Source of the DNA: Clostridiaceae bacterium
Lineage (GTDB): Bacteria; Bacillota; Clostridia; DSM-8532
Length of the DNA: 45,148 bases
NCBI GenBank assembly: GCA_012521705.1
Contig: JAAYLX010000052.1
Span: 1 to 45,148 of the forward strand
Reading direction: 5' to 3'
Below, one piece after another: positions 25,685-34,280 of the stretch. A program made the translations under genes and the position numbers. Position 1 is the first letter of the stretch, and every line of letters starts with the position of its first letter. The notes beneath the pieces were generated by a model that ran no database searches, was not told the origin of the DNA, and saw only the letters and a list, made by a program, of their open reading frames with translations.

Positions 25685-26155
25685 TTATTTGGAATTTGAG
25701 GGGAGGTTTTCCCCTCTTTTGTTTTGCTTGCGTACAAACCTGAAAAAGGCCGTTACTATCATTATTCCAAATGCAATTGTAAAGGATTTGAACACTGTAT
25801 TAAGCCCGTAAACCGCGGCCTGGTTAAATTCGTTGTTAGCAAGGCTCAGAACTGTCTGATAAGCGCTTACTCCGGGTACAAACGGGAATATTCCCGGAAT
25901 GCAGAACACTGTAGCAGGCGCTTTTAAGTATGTTGCCATAAGTTCACTGTATAATCCCACAAAAACCGTTCCCATAAAAATCTGGGCGATATTGAAGGAC
26001 AGTGAATACGGATTGAATGCAAGGGCAACACAATATCCAAGAGCCCCGCCAAGGCCTGCCCATAACAGCAATCTCTTTTCAATATTGATTGCAACTGCAG
26101 GTGCTATACTTCCTATGAATGCCAGCAAAAACAACTTAACAAAATGCAGAAACAT
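25685..26155 (-). CDS. ThrE-type threonine/serine exporter, small subunit (DUF3815/ThrE_2)
   Basis: 156 residues with four or five membrane segments (FLHFVKLFLLAFIGSIAPAV, WAGLGGALGYCVALAF, QIFMGTVFVGLYSELMATYL). FCIPGIFPFVPGVSAYQTV is the hallmark of the ThrE_2 half. I chose the second ATG because GGGAGG lies 6 bases upstream; the first ATG (26176) precedes that SD. Start and upstream stop overlap as TGATG, so it is coupled to the ThrE_1 gene. Together the two halves match the YjjB/YjjP arrangement thought to export amino or organic acids. The C-terminus is basic. Confidence 0.85.
   Translation of the reverse strand: MFLHFVKLFLLAFIGSIAPAVAINIEKRLLLWAGLGGALGYCVALAFNPYSLSFNIAQIFMGTVFVGLYSELMATYLKAPATVFCIPGIFPFVPGVSAYQTVLSLANNEFNQAAVYGLNTVFKSFTIAFGIMIVTAFFRFVRKQNKRGENLPSNSK
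25698..25726 (+). terminator. Terminator of the glgA transcript, inside the end of a convergent gene
   Basis: Arms GAGGGGA / TCCCCTC with a 5-base loop, followed by TTTTGTTTTG. It lies within the last codons of the minus-strand ThrE-type gene. Confidence 0.8.
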
Positions 26156-26913
26156 CAAAACCCTCCCAGATTCCATAATGAAAGTCCAATACCGGCTCCG
26201 AAAGCAAGTACCGCGACAACAATAAATGCTTCTCCAAGTCTTGTGACTCCACTTATATTGTCCCCGTGAAGAAGGTCACGTACGCCGTTGGTCAATGCCA
26301 CACCCGGAAGCAAGTTTGTCAAGGCACCGATTATTACAATATAGACGTCGGTGAGGGGAATGAGTATTGATGCGACAGAGCTTAAAATTCCTGCCGCAAA
26401 ACCGTCAGCAAAGTATTGTATAAAAGGGAAAAGGCTGCTGTTCCCCGCAAATACGGGATGTATAAGGCCAAGAAGTATTCCTACAATCAGCGCTGCAAAA
26501 GCATCGGTGTAACTTCCGCCAAACAAATATGCATAAACCGATGCTGTAAAGGCGAAGCTCAGGGCAAAGGCGCCATAGGAATAAGTTTTGCATTTCAATA
26601 TATCATCTAATTCTTCTTTGATTTCTTTATAATCTGGCTTTTCCCGTTGTATGCGCCTTGAAAGGGCGTTGAGCCGGGCTATTTTAGTAAGGTCTACCTT
26701 CCTTGATGAAATCCTCTTGAATACGGTAGAGATGCCCTTTTCCACCTTTGCGCTGGCGAATACTCCGGTAGTGAAGGCAAAGGGCTCGCAATTAAGGTCA
26801 TAGCTGTCGCATATCCTCTTTATCGTTTCCTCCACACGGTATGTTTCCGCCCCGTATTGCAAAAGTGTTGAACCTATCTGTAAAGCTATTTCAAGTATTT
26901 GTTCCTGTTCCAT
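26155..26913 (-). CDS. ThrE-type threonine/serine exporter, large subunit (DUF1212/ThrE_1)
   Basis: 252 residues. The cytosolic N-terminal third is LLQYGAETYRVEETIKRIC, then FAFTTGVFASA, both hallmarks of DUF1212. Five membrane segments follow, with ALIVGILLGLIHPVFAG and LTNLLPGVALTNGVRDLLHG. It corresponds to YjjP; the partner subunit follows with a one-base overlap. The likely role is export of threonine, serine or related compounds. The SD is weak (GAGGT immediately before the ATG). It is the first gene of a two-gene minus-strand operon, possibly three with the Cys-rich gene 14 bases upstream. Confidence 0.87.
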   Translation of the reverse strand: MEQEQILEIALQIGSTLLQYGAETYRVEETIKRICDSYDLNCEPFAFTTGVFASAKVEKGISTVFKRISSRKVDLTKIARLNALSRRIQREKPDYKEIKEELDDILKCKTYSYGAFALSFAFTASVYAYLFGGSYTDAFAALIVGILLGLIHPVFAGNSSLFPFIQYFADGFAAGILSSVASILIPLTDVYIVIIGALTNLLPGVALTNGVRDLLHGDNISGVTRLGEAFIVVAVLAFGAGIGLSLWNLGGF

Positions 26914-26926
26914 ACCTCTGTCCTGT

Positions 26927-27118
26927 TTACCTTAAAGGTTGATTATCATGGGATGCTTTCGGGCTAAAACCCTTGCAGATTTCTCCGCTCGCCCGCTTTA
27001 CCATCAGGGATGGGAAAATCATGCTTTTAAACCCAAAAAAGCGGCAGCCTTTTGGGTGCATTGGGTCCCAGGTAACATAATAGTATTTGCATTTTAAACA
27101 ATCAACAGTATTATTCAT
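26927..27118 (-). CDS. Small four-Cys conserved protein
   Basis: 63 residues with CLKCKYYYVTWDPMHPKGC at the N-terminus, then FGFKSMIFPSLMV and SGEICKGF. The pattern Cys-x2-Cys-Lys-Tyr-x-Tyr-Val-Thr-Trp plus later Cys residues recurs in a small widespread family that databases sometimes mislabel as uracil-DNA glycosylase. Four or more cysteines suggest a zinc or cluster site. No function is known to me. It lies 13 bases upstream of the ThrE-type pair on the same strand, so co-transcription is likely. The SD is weak, and the start is the only ATG that keeps the whole motif. Confidence 0.72.
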   Translation of the reverse strand: MNNTVDCLKCKYYYVTWDPMHPKGCRFFGFKSMIFPSLMVKRASGEICKGFSPKASHDNQPLR

Positions 27119-27252
27119 CTTTATTGTCCCGTTTATTGGTTTGCTATAAATTATAAGCCTTTTCCTGTCAATTATAAAGTCCCGAACCGGGCGGGATGTT
27201 GAATGTGAATGGCTCTGCCTTTGAAGCCTTTAACTTTGTGGAATATAATTAA

Positions 27253-27281
27253 GTGACAAAATAATAAACCCCATGTATAAT
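27253..27281 (+). promoter_or_regulatory. Promoter for prfB
   Basis: GTGACA and TATAAT are separated by 17 bases and lie 57 bases before the prfB start. Confidence 0.7.
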
Positions 27282-27338
27282 AGAAATACTTAATTTACAA
27301 AACAGGTACATAATTTTATTTTGAAAGGGATGATAAAC

Positions 27339-28446
27339 GTGAGTCTTGTAGAGCTTGAGCAGCTTAGTATTGAGCTGAAGGGACTTCAAAAAAACATAAA
27401 AGAATTGGGGGATTCACTTTGACTTCCCTAATCTGAAGAAGGAACTTGAGGAGCTTGAACATAAAGCCAGCGAACCCGACTTCTGGAATGATACAGAAAA
27501 CTCGCAGAAAGTGCTTCAAAGGACCAAGGTCATAAGGACGAAGATTGACACCTTCAATAAGCTTGTTTCAGATTGTGAAGATGCCGTTACCCTTGCAGAG
27601 CTGGGGCTTGAAGAAAAAGATGAGTCAGTTTTTGAAGAGGTAAAGAATCATTTTGAAGAAGTAAAAAAGCGGTATGAAAAGATTCGCCTGGAGACATTGA
27701 TGAAAGGTGAGTACGACGCAAATAACGCAATTATCACCCTTCATGCGGGAGCTGGTGGAACAGAAGCCATGGACTGGGTTCAGATGCTTTTTAGAATGTA
27801 TACCCGCTGGGCAGACAGAAACGGCTTTGAAACAAGGGTGCTGGATCTGCTTGAAGGAGATGAGGCAGGCATTAAAAGCGTAACTCTTTCGGTTTCAGGA
27901 GAATATGCGTATGGTTATCTCAAATCTGAAAAAGGAGTCCACCGTCTTGTAAGGATTTCGCCTTTTGATGCTTCAGGAAGACGGCATACATCTTTTGCAT
28001 CAATGGAAGTTATGCCCGAGCTTGATGATTCGGTTGAAATAGAAATAAATCCTGACGATTTGAAAATGGACGTATATCGCGCTTCAGGTGCCGGCGGCCA
28101 GCACGTTAACAAGACATCATCGGCAGTAAGAATTACTCATATACCCACCGGTATAGTTGTTGCCTGCCAGAATGAAAGATCCCAGTTCCAGAACAGGGAA
28201 ATGGCGATGAAGATGCTCAAGGCAAAACTGCTGGAATTAAAGGAACAGGAGCAGGCAGAAAAAATCAGCCAGATCAAGGGAGAACAAAAGGAGATTGCCT
28301 GGGGAAGCCAGATCCGTTCTTATGTATTCTGTCCTTATACCCTTGTGAAGGATCATCGGACCAATTATGAAGAGGGTAATGTTCAGAAAGTAATGGACGG
28401 AGAAATTGACGAGTTCATTCAGGCATACCTTACCTGGATCCGATGA
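27339..28446 (+). CDS. prfB: Peptide chain release factor 2, expressed by programmed +1 frameshift
   Basis: Reads UAA and UGA stop codons and triggers peptide release. The first 27 codons (from GTG 27339, MSLVELEQLS to ELGDSL) end at an in-frame TGA (27420-27422). A +1 shift at CTT-TGA-C continues as DFPNLKKELEELEHK and runs to 28446, giving about 368 residues, the normal RF2 length. SPF in RISPFDASGRR is the RF2 stop-recognition motif, and GGQ (about 252-254) in GAGGQHVNKT is the catalytic motif. GAAAGGG precedes the start; an ATG at 27330 is in frame but too close to the SD. An annotation without the shift would truncate the protein to 311 residues. Confidence 0.95.
27407..27423 (+). promoter_or_regulatory. 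Programmed +1 frameshift site of prfB
   Basis: GGGGG (27407-27411) acts as an internal SD, followed by five bases and the slippery CTT TGA C (27417-27423). Low RF2 slows UGA reading and favours the shift, giving autoregulation. The spacing from the G-run to CTT is five bases, two more than in E. coli. Confidence 0.92.
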
Positions 28447-28526
28447 TTTCAATGACCATTGATTGTTTTTATTAATGGTATCACTGATTAAAAAAACACA
28501 ATAACAAATGGAAGATGAAATTTGAC

Positions 28527-28573
28527 AAAAAGGACGATTTGTTGATTGCAGAATGCACAAGAATCGTCCTTTT
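28527..28573 (+). terminator. Terminator after prfB
   Basis: Perfect 12-bp arms AAAAGGACGATT / AATCGTCCTTTT with a 23-base loop lie between prfB and ridA. Confidence 0.7.
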
Positions 28574-28618
28574 ATGTAACAGGGTTTTAATACTATCTGT
28601 TTCATGGAGGTATAAACT

Positions 28619-29005
28619 ATGAAAAAAGTAATATTTTCCGAAAAAGCTCCTGCAGCCATTGGCCCTTATTCCCATGGCACCTCGGGCGCTGGTCTTGTAT
28701 TTGTTTCAGGACAACTTGGCCTTGACCCCGCAACAGGCCAGTTTGTTTCAGATAAGACCGATGAGCAGACAAAACAGGCCTTGGAAAATCTTAAGAGCGT
28801 ATTGGAAGCTGCCGGTTGCAGCCTTGAAGATGTATTGAAAGTGACAATATTCATAAAGAACATGGATGAATTTCCGGTAATTAACCAGGTTTATTCCGGA
28901 TTCTTCAGTCAGGGAAACTACCCTGCCAGATGCGTGGTTGAGGTATCAAGGCTTCCCAAGGACGCACTTGTTGAGATTGAGGCAATAGCTTTGGCAAAAT
29001 CGTAA
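28619..29005 (+). CDS. ridA: RidA family reactive enamine/imine deaminase
   Basis: 128 residues, the full length of the YjgF/YER057c/UK114 family. RidA hydrolyses reactive enamine/imine intermediates made by PLP enzymes and forms trimers with active sites between subunits. Visible features are the N-terminal EKAPAAIGPYSHGT, VSGQLGLDPATG, and the substrate-binding Arg of YPARCVVEVSRLPKDALVEIEAIA with its end Glu. TGGAGG lies 8 bases before the ATG. It is monocistronic after a terminator. An aminotransferase is encoded 7 kb away, but no direct link is visible. Confidence 0.95.
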   Translation: MKKVIFSEKAPAAIGPYSHGTSGAGLVFVSGQLGLDPATGQFVSDKTDEQTKQALENLKSVLEAAGCSLEDVLKVTIFIKNMDEFPVINQVYSGFFSQGNYPARCVVEVSRLPKDALVEIEAIALAKS

Positions 29006-29297
29006 GCTGTTCATAGGTCCGGTTTTTAGTCCTTCAATGCTTGCGGTTTTGATTTTCCGGCCATATTATCCTTTTCCTGAATAAATCCTGATTAAATCAA
29101 CGTTTAATGAATAATTTAAGATTTTTTAATAATCATGCGGGATAATTATTATTGGTTAAAAGAATGTGGTAAATATAATTATATTTTTAGCTCAGATAAC
29201 CGTTTGATACATCTGCGTTTGTTTTTTCAGAAAAACTATGTTCAACAGAGATTTGAATTGGCGTTACGAAATATGTTATTCAGGGGGAGGGTAATAT

Positions 29298-29519
29298 ATG
29301 AAATGCCGGAATTGCAACAATGTTATAAAAAAATGTCCTTGCCGCCGCAATCCCAATTATGTAGTCAAATGGTTGTTTGAGAACAGAAATTCCAAATTTT
29401 CAGAGCAATTAAGCATGGCCGACCATTTAAAAACTTCACCTATATTGCCCGGATTTGTTCATACATCAACGTATTCGTGCAGTGTGTGCAAAAAGAAAAC
29501 AACATATTTAAGGACCTGA
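29298..29519 (+). CDS. Small Cys-rich protein with two CxxC pairs
   Basis: 73 residues starting MKCRNCNNVIKKCPC and ending CSVCKKKTTYLRT, so a zinc-ribbon-like pairing of CxxC at each end is likely, with an extra CPC. GGGGGAGGG lies 6-8 bases upstream, a very strong SD. I do not recognise the family. The AT-rich 29006-29297 region upstream has no clear promoter. The frame at 29135-29380 overlapping it has no SD and is probably not a gene. Confidence 0.6.
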   Translation: MKCRNCNNVIKKCPCRRNPNYVVKWLFENRNSKFSEQLSMADHLKTSPILPGFVHTSTYSCSVCKKKTTYLRT

Positions 29520-29561
29520 CAATTGTTATAGAATTAACAATATCCTTAAATGGATTATATC

Positions 29562-29596
29562 TTAAGATAAAAATCAGGCACATGTACGTGCCTGAT
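29562..29596 (-). terminator. Terminator of the dacF-like gene (minus strand)
   Basis: Perfect 9-bp arms ATCAGGCAC / GTGCCTGAT with a 6-base loop; on the minus strand TTTTTATCTTAAG follows. It lies 57 bases beyond the gene's stop. Confidence 0.75.
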
Positions 29597-29653
29597 GGGT
29601 ATTACCTGTGTGACTTAACCAATAACTCAATTTATTATGGTTTTGATGCCGGT

Positions 29654-30931
29654 TCAATGGAACTTCCCTTTAGTTTTTTTTTGGGCGTTTGCCATTATGG
29701 CTTTCTTTTTTATGAATTTGTAGCATTTCGACATAAGCATGGATATCTCAATTATTGTAAGCATGATAATTACATATATAAGTTCTTTATTAGCTTTCAG
29801 CCTTTCAGCCATAAGCTGCTTTGTGGTTTTTTGAGGCAGAATTTCCCGGTCAGGATAGAGTTCGACATTTATAACCGTATCGTCCATAAGGGTGTACGTC
29901 ATAATACCTATTATAGTGTTTTTTGTAATGGGCGGTTTTAATTTGGACTCGTCTATGTTTATTTCTATCGCTTTAATAAAATACTGTCCCTTGGGATATA
30001 CATAGTAAACATCGGTATTTGAAATGAGGTTCAAACTCTGCCCCTCCACGGAAACTGCTCTCTGGCTTACTCCCGCAGAAACAAGAGTACCGTATAGATA
30101 ATTGTTAAAACCGTAGTCCAGGTAAGATATTGAATCTGAATACATGTTTTTCGTAGGCACATCCAAAAGAACGCACACCAGACGCATATTGTTCTTGGTT
30201 GCGGTAGTCACAATACTCTGTATTTCCTTGTCAAAGCTTGCTGTCATGCCACCGTCGGTACCCATATAGCTCCAGAACATGCTGTTTGTATTGGCTAAAA
30301 GAAGAGTCTTTGACTTGTCGTACCAGGGCTTGGCCTGGGTTCCGAAAAACCGGTTGAAGTCACTGTTTGAAAGGGCGTATTTCATTAATACAGCTATGTC
30401 ATTTGCTGTAGTTATCTGTTCCTCGTCATATTCTCCCGTGCAGTTGGTAAATACCGTGCTTTTAAGACTTAAGTTGGCGGCGTATACGTTCATTAATTTG
30501 ACAAAACCTTCTTCGCTTCCACCCACGTATTCTGCAATGGCGATGGCGGCATCCGGTGAACCGGTAAGTAACAGCGCATATAAAAGATTTTTTACTGCGT
30601 ACTTTTCTCCTACAGTAAGGTTAAGCGTGGCACCTTTGGTATTAACCGCATCTTTGCTGGCAGTTACCATGGCTTCAATGTCCGCTCTTTCAATTGTAAT
30701 CAGCACGGTCATTATGCGGCTTGCAAGGGATGAATGGGATATTTCATCAGAAGATTTGGAAAGAATAACCTGACCCCTGCGTGCGTCAAAAAGCAAGGCT
30801 GAAACAGCCTCTGTCTGAGGTTTGCCGTCATCCGCCGCAAAAGCAGGAAAGTTTAAATTTGTACATATCAGGCTGACAACAGATATTAAAATCAGGAATG
30901 AATAAATGATCTTACTGCGGTTTGTAATCAT
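29654..30931 (-). CDS. D-Ala-D-Ala carboxypeptidase (S11/DacF) homologue lacking all three catalytic motifs
   Basis: 425 residues. A signal peptide (IIYSFLILISVVSLICTNL, cleavage after AFA), an S11 peptidase-like domain, a C-terminal PBP5-type domain, and an end membrane helix (YVIIMLTIIEISMLM) are in DacF order. Flanking blocks match well (RIMTVLITIE; LLYALLLTG, YVGGSEEGFVKLMN; NNMRLVCVLLD). But the SxxK motif region reads SSLASRIMT with no Lys, SxN reads TGSPD, and KTG reads GMTAS. So the serine nucleophile's lysine, the Asn and the KTG are all gone while the frame is intact. Likely a pseudoenzyme that binds or scaffolds in the envelope. AGGGAAG is 7 bases before the ATG at 30931; an ATG at 30937 is too close. 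Confidence 0.87.
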   Translation of the reverse strand: MITNRSKIIYSFLILISVVSLICTNLNFPAFAADDGKPQTEAVSALLFDARRGQVILSKSSDEISHSSLASRIMTVLITIERADIEAMVTASKDAVNTKGATLNLTVGEKYAVKNLLYALLLTGSPDAAIAIAEYVGGSEEGFVKLMNVYAANLSLKSTVFTNCTGEYDEEQITTANDIAVLMKYALSNSDFNRFFGTQAKPWYDKSKTLLLANTNSMFWSYMGTDGGMTASFDKEIQSIVTTATKNNMRLVCVLLDVPTKNMYSDSISYLDYGFNNYLYGTLVSAGVSQRAVSVEGQSLNLISNTDVYYVYPKGQYFIKAIEINIDESKLKPPITKNTIIGIMTYTLMDDTVINVELYPDREILPQKTTKQLMAERLKANKELIYVIIMLTIIEISMLMSKCYKFIKKKAIMANAQKKTKGKFH

Positions 30932-30951
30932 GGTCATTCTTCCCTAATTCC

Positions 30952-30975
30952 CCCCTCCCACCGTCGCAGGAGGGG
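30952..30975 (-). promoter_or_regulatory. GC-rich hairpin in the leader of the dacF-like gene
   Basis: Arms CCCCTCC / GGAGGGG with a 10-base loop lie between the promoter (31035-31062) and the SD. It has no T-run on the minus strand. It may stabilise the mRNA or limit ribosome access, since the 3' arm is itself SD-like. Confidence 0.5.
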
Positions 30976-31034
30976 AGTAATTTTATTCAGTCATAAAACT
31001 GCCCAGCACGTGAGGTGATGAGCAGTTAATAAAA

Positions 31035-31062
31035 ATTATAGCATACTGGAAAGGCATGTCAA
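31035..31062 (-). promoter_or_regulatory. Sigma-A promoter for the dacF-like gene
   Basis: On the minus strand TTGACA and TATAAT are both perfect, separated by 16 bases. The predicted leader is about 100 bases long and contains the GC-rich hairpin. Confidence 0.82.
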
Positions 31063-31179
31063 ATTATTTCATAACACTGAGAAGCTCCCCAATGCTAATA
31101 TTTTAGAATATTTCCCCGCCTGGATTCACCATTTTCAAAATTTCCTCAATTATGGCGGGTTTCCTGTATATTAATGAAA

Positions 31180-33744
31180 TCAGCAGTTAGCCCATTTTAC
31201 AAGAGGCAGGTCAAATTTGCCCATGAGGTTTGGATGGCGCGGGATGACCCTGAATGTATAGCCGTATTCGCCGCCGTCTGTGAGCTGGAGCTTGCACTCG
31301 TAGCAATATGCTGAGCTGTCAACCTGCCGGACTAATTTCATCTCTTTGGTTTTAGCTTCGGTTATTTTATCATCGCAAATAGACCCGTAGTATACCTCAA
31401 CTGTAACTTCCTCGGGCCTTAATGATGCAAGGTGCACAGTAGCTGAAAGAGTGATTTCCTGTCCTGCAACCAGATCATACTCTGCAAGTCCGTGGATGTC
31501 CTGGCAACAGCTTACCGATACCTGCGGCCAGACCTCGGTCACAGCTTCTTTCCAGTCAGTGAGGGTTCTTATAAAGTTATAATTTGAGTCGGCTATCTTA
31601 ATACTCCTGATGGTTGCAGGAAGATAGAATTTCTCTGTATAGTCTTTAACCATGCGATGGGTACCGTATGCCGGAGCCAGACTCTTAATGGACTCTTTCA
31701 TACGTTTGACCCAACCAACGGGGATACCGTTCTCATTACGCTGATAGAACAACGGGATAATATCCCTTTCAAGGATTTCATACAGTGATTTGCTGTCTGC
31801 GTCATCCTGCTGATGCTCGTTATCATAATGGGTATCATCTCCTATTACCCAACCGTTGGTACCGTTATAGCCTTCACACCACCAGCCGTCAAATATACTG
31901 AAATTCAGTACGCCGTTAATACAAGCCTTCTGTCCGCTGGTGCCGCTTGCCTCAAGTGGGCGCCTCGGATTGTTCATCCATACGTCCACACCCTGAACAA
32001 GATGACGGGCGATGGTAATGTTATAGTTCTCAATAAGGAAGACTTTGCCTTTAAATCCTTCTCTTCTTGCTATGTCATGAATATTCTTGATTACTTCATG
32101 GGCAGGCCTGTCGGCAGGATGAGCCTTTCCGGCAAAGATAATCTGAACAGGCATACCTTTATTGTTAAGGATTTTTTCAATCCTTGCGAGATCCCTGAAG
32201 ATGAGATTTGCTCTCTTGTAGGTGGCAAACCTTCTTGCAAAGCCAATGGTCAAAGTATTGGCATCAAGCTGGCTGTCCAGTTCGGCAACTTCCAGCAGGG
32301 TTTCTCCGTTTTTAAGGTATTGTGCCTTCAGCTTGTCGCAAATAAAGCGCACCATTTTGGCCTTTAATACCATATGTGTTTTCCATATCTCTTCATCGGG
32401 GATATCATCAATTTTCTCCCAGACTTCAGGGTCATACATCCTGTTCTCCCAGTCGGAAGGCAGATATTTGTCAAAGAGATATTTGAGGCTTGTTGCCAAC
32501 CACGTCATGGTATGTATGCCATTGGTGATGTGGGTTATAGGCACTTCTTCTTCAGGTAAATCCGGATACATTGATTTGTACATTTTACGTGAAACTGCGC
32601 CGTGGAGCTTGCTTACGCCGTTTTTGTTTCCGGACATGTTAAGAGCCAGAACTGTCATATTGAAGTTGTACGGGTCATCGGGCTTCATACCCAGGCTCAG
32701 GAACTCCTCACGCTTAAGACCGAGTTGTCCCCAGTAGTTGCCAAAGTACCTGTCCATCATCTCAAGTGAGAAGACGTCATTTCCTGCAGGCACGGGGGTG
32801 TGTGTAGTAAATACTGATGAAGAAATAACCACTTCTTTTGCCTCTCTGAAAGGCAGGTTTTTCTCGGTTATTAATTTTCTTACCAGTTCCAGGGACATGA
32901 AGGCTGAATGTCCTTCGTTCATATGGAAAACGGTTCCCTTTATGCCCAGGGCATCCAAAGTGCGGATTCCGCCTATTCCAAGGATAATCTCCTGCTGAAT
33001 ACGGGTTTCGCGGTCGCCACCGTACAGCTTTTTGGTAATTGTCCTGTCATACTCATTGTTTTCGGGAACATCAGTATCCATGAGGAAAAGTTTTACACGA
33101 CCAATGTCAATTCTCCAGATTCGGGCATATACGGTGCGGCCCAATATTTCGACATTAATGGTAAGAGGCTTTCCTTCAGAGTCAAATACCGGAGTTACAG
33201 GAAGCTGTGAATAATTGAGGGTTGTAAAACGGGTTTCCTGCCAGCCGTCGCGGTTAATATGCTGTTCAAAATATCCCTGCCTGTAGAACAGTCCTATTGC
33301 TGTAAAAGGAATTCCAAGGTCGCTTGCTGACTTGCAATGGTCTCCGGACAACACGCCCAGACCGCCTGAATAAACAGGCAGGACTTCATGAAGTCCGTAT
33401 TCGGCTGAAAAGTATATAATATGATGATCTTTGTAATCGGGATAGTTTTTGTTAAACCAGGTGTCTTCAGTAGTCATGTAATTGTTGAATTTATCCATCA
33501 CAGAATCATATTTTTCAAGGAATTTACGGTCCTTTAGCTTTTCTTCCAATTTTCTCATGCTAACTTCCTGAAGAAAGCGGACCGGGTTATGGTTCAGTTT
33601 TTCCCACAGAGCAAGATCAATATCACGGAAAAGGTCAACAGCTTCATTATTCCAGGACCACCACAGGTTTTTGGACAGACTGGAAAGACCTGATAACCTT
33701 TCAGGCACAGATGTTTTGACTTTAATTTTTCCGTACTTATACAT
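31180..33744 (-). CDS. glgP: Alpha-glucan (glycogen/maltodextrin) phosphorylase, GT35
   Basis: 854 residues, the size of the short GT35 class with an N-terminal DUF3417 domain (SLSKNLWWSWNNEAVDLFRDID). It removes glucose 1-phosphate from alpha-1,4-glucan ends with phosphate. The PLP lysine is about residue 606 in EASGTSGQKACINGVLNFS; DGWWCEGYNGTNGW follows. Also visible are YFSAEYGLHEVLPVYSGGLG and FHMNEGHSAF. GGAGG lies 6-7 bases before the ATG. It is monocistronic. Together with glgA at 24 kb it would let the cell store and mobilise glycogen; cellodextrin phosphorylase is excluded by the GT35 motifs. Confidence 0.95.
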   Translation of the reverse strand: MYKYGKIKVKTSVPERLSGLSSLSKNLWWSWNNEAVDLFRDIDLALWEKLNHNPVRFLQEVSMRKLEEKLKDRKFLEKYDSVMDKFNNYMTTEDTWFNKNYPDYKDHHIIYFSAEYGLHEVLPVYSGGLGVLSGDHCKSASDLGIPFTAIGLFYRQGYFEQHINRDGWQETRFTTLNYSQLPVTPVFDSEGKPLTINVEILGRTVYARIWRIDIGRVKLFLMDTDVPENNEYDRTITKKLYGGDRETRIQQEIILGIGGIRTLDALGIKGTVFHMNEGHSAFMSLELVRKLITEKNLPFREAKEVVISSSVFTTHTPVPAGNDVFSLEMMDRYFGNYWGQLGLKREEFLSLGMKPDDPYNFNMTVLALNMSGNKNGVSKLHGAVSRKMYKSMYPDLPEEEVPITHITNGIHTMTWLATSLKYLFDKYLPSDWENRMYDPEVWEKIDDIPDEEIWKTHMVLKAKMVRFICDKLKAQYLKNGETLLEVAELDSQLDANTLTIGFARRFATYKRANLIFRDLARIEKILNNKGMPVQIIFAGKAHPADRPAHEVIKNIHDIARREGFKGKVFLIENYNITIARHLVQGVDVWMNNPRRPLEASGTSGQKACINGVLNFSIFDGWWCEGYNGTNGWVIGDDTHYDNEHQQDDADSKSLYEILERDIIPLFYQRNENGIPVGWVKRMKESIKSLAPAYGTHRMVKDYTEKFYLPATIRSIKIADSNYNFIRTLTDWKEAVTEVWPQVSVSCCQDIHGLAEYDLVAGQEITLSATVHLASLRPEEVTVEVYYGSICDDKITEAKTKEMKLVRQVDSSAYCYECKLQLTDGGEYGYTFRVIPRHPNLMGKFDLPLVKWANC

Positions 33745-34280
33745 AGATAACCTCCAAAAGCTTATTATCCATTAATTAAATTGAGATGCAGCCATGCGGC
33801 TTAATTCTGCAGCATTCAGGAAAATGATAGTGTAATTATGTAAGTCAATACTCCGGCAGCCAAGTCGCAGATATAGGGTTATTTATACCCCAGGAACAGA
33901 TAAAATAATTCCGATGGATATTCATATCAGCAATTACATTTTAGTCTGACAATATAATACCTTTTTATTCTAAAAATTAGCAACTATATCTTACTATAAT
34001 TAATATTCAATAAATACACAGTTCTTTAGGCATAGCTAACAAAATTTATGCATTAACGGTAAAATTACTGATTCCCAAGATAATTTTACTAAGTTACAAA
34101 CTTTTTATTCCAGGGCAAATTAAAGTAGTTGTAAAGTTTTTAAATATAATATAGACTATAAAATAACAATATCTGCTAAATTCATTTATGAGTCGCGGCT
34201 AAAGTAAGTGCAGAACAAGATTTCCTTAAAGATACCGGTTTTACTGGTTCAAATGAAATTTAGATTAAGGAGTGTTGGAT
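33745..34280. other. Long AT-rich divergent intergenic region between glgP and divIVA-like gene
   Basis: 536 bases, strongly AT-rich. There is no ORF with an SD. A short GGGT/ACCC stem-loop (33875-33893) lies in the presumed glgP leader. TATAAT-like boxes occur near 34145 but without a matching -35. I identify no known riboswitch by eye. The length exceeds what two simple promoters need. Confidence 0.5.

Noticed and set aside
29135..29380. 81-codon ORF before the Cys-rich mini-gene
   Set aside because: It has no SD, has an unremarkable composition and overlaps the well-supported small gene at 29298.
30279..30773. 164-codon plus-strand ORF in the dacF-like gene
   Set aside because: It is antisense to a gene with conserved S11 blocks, and has no SD.
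31813..32367. 184-codon plus-strand ORF inside glgP
   Set aside because: It is antisense to the PLP-binding region of a clear phosphorylase gene and resembles nothing.
33871..33895. c-di-GMP or similar riboswitch in the glgP leader
   Set aside because: There is only a short GGGT/ACCC stem; the conserved core elements of known classes are not visible.
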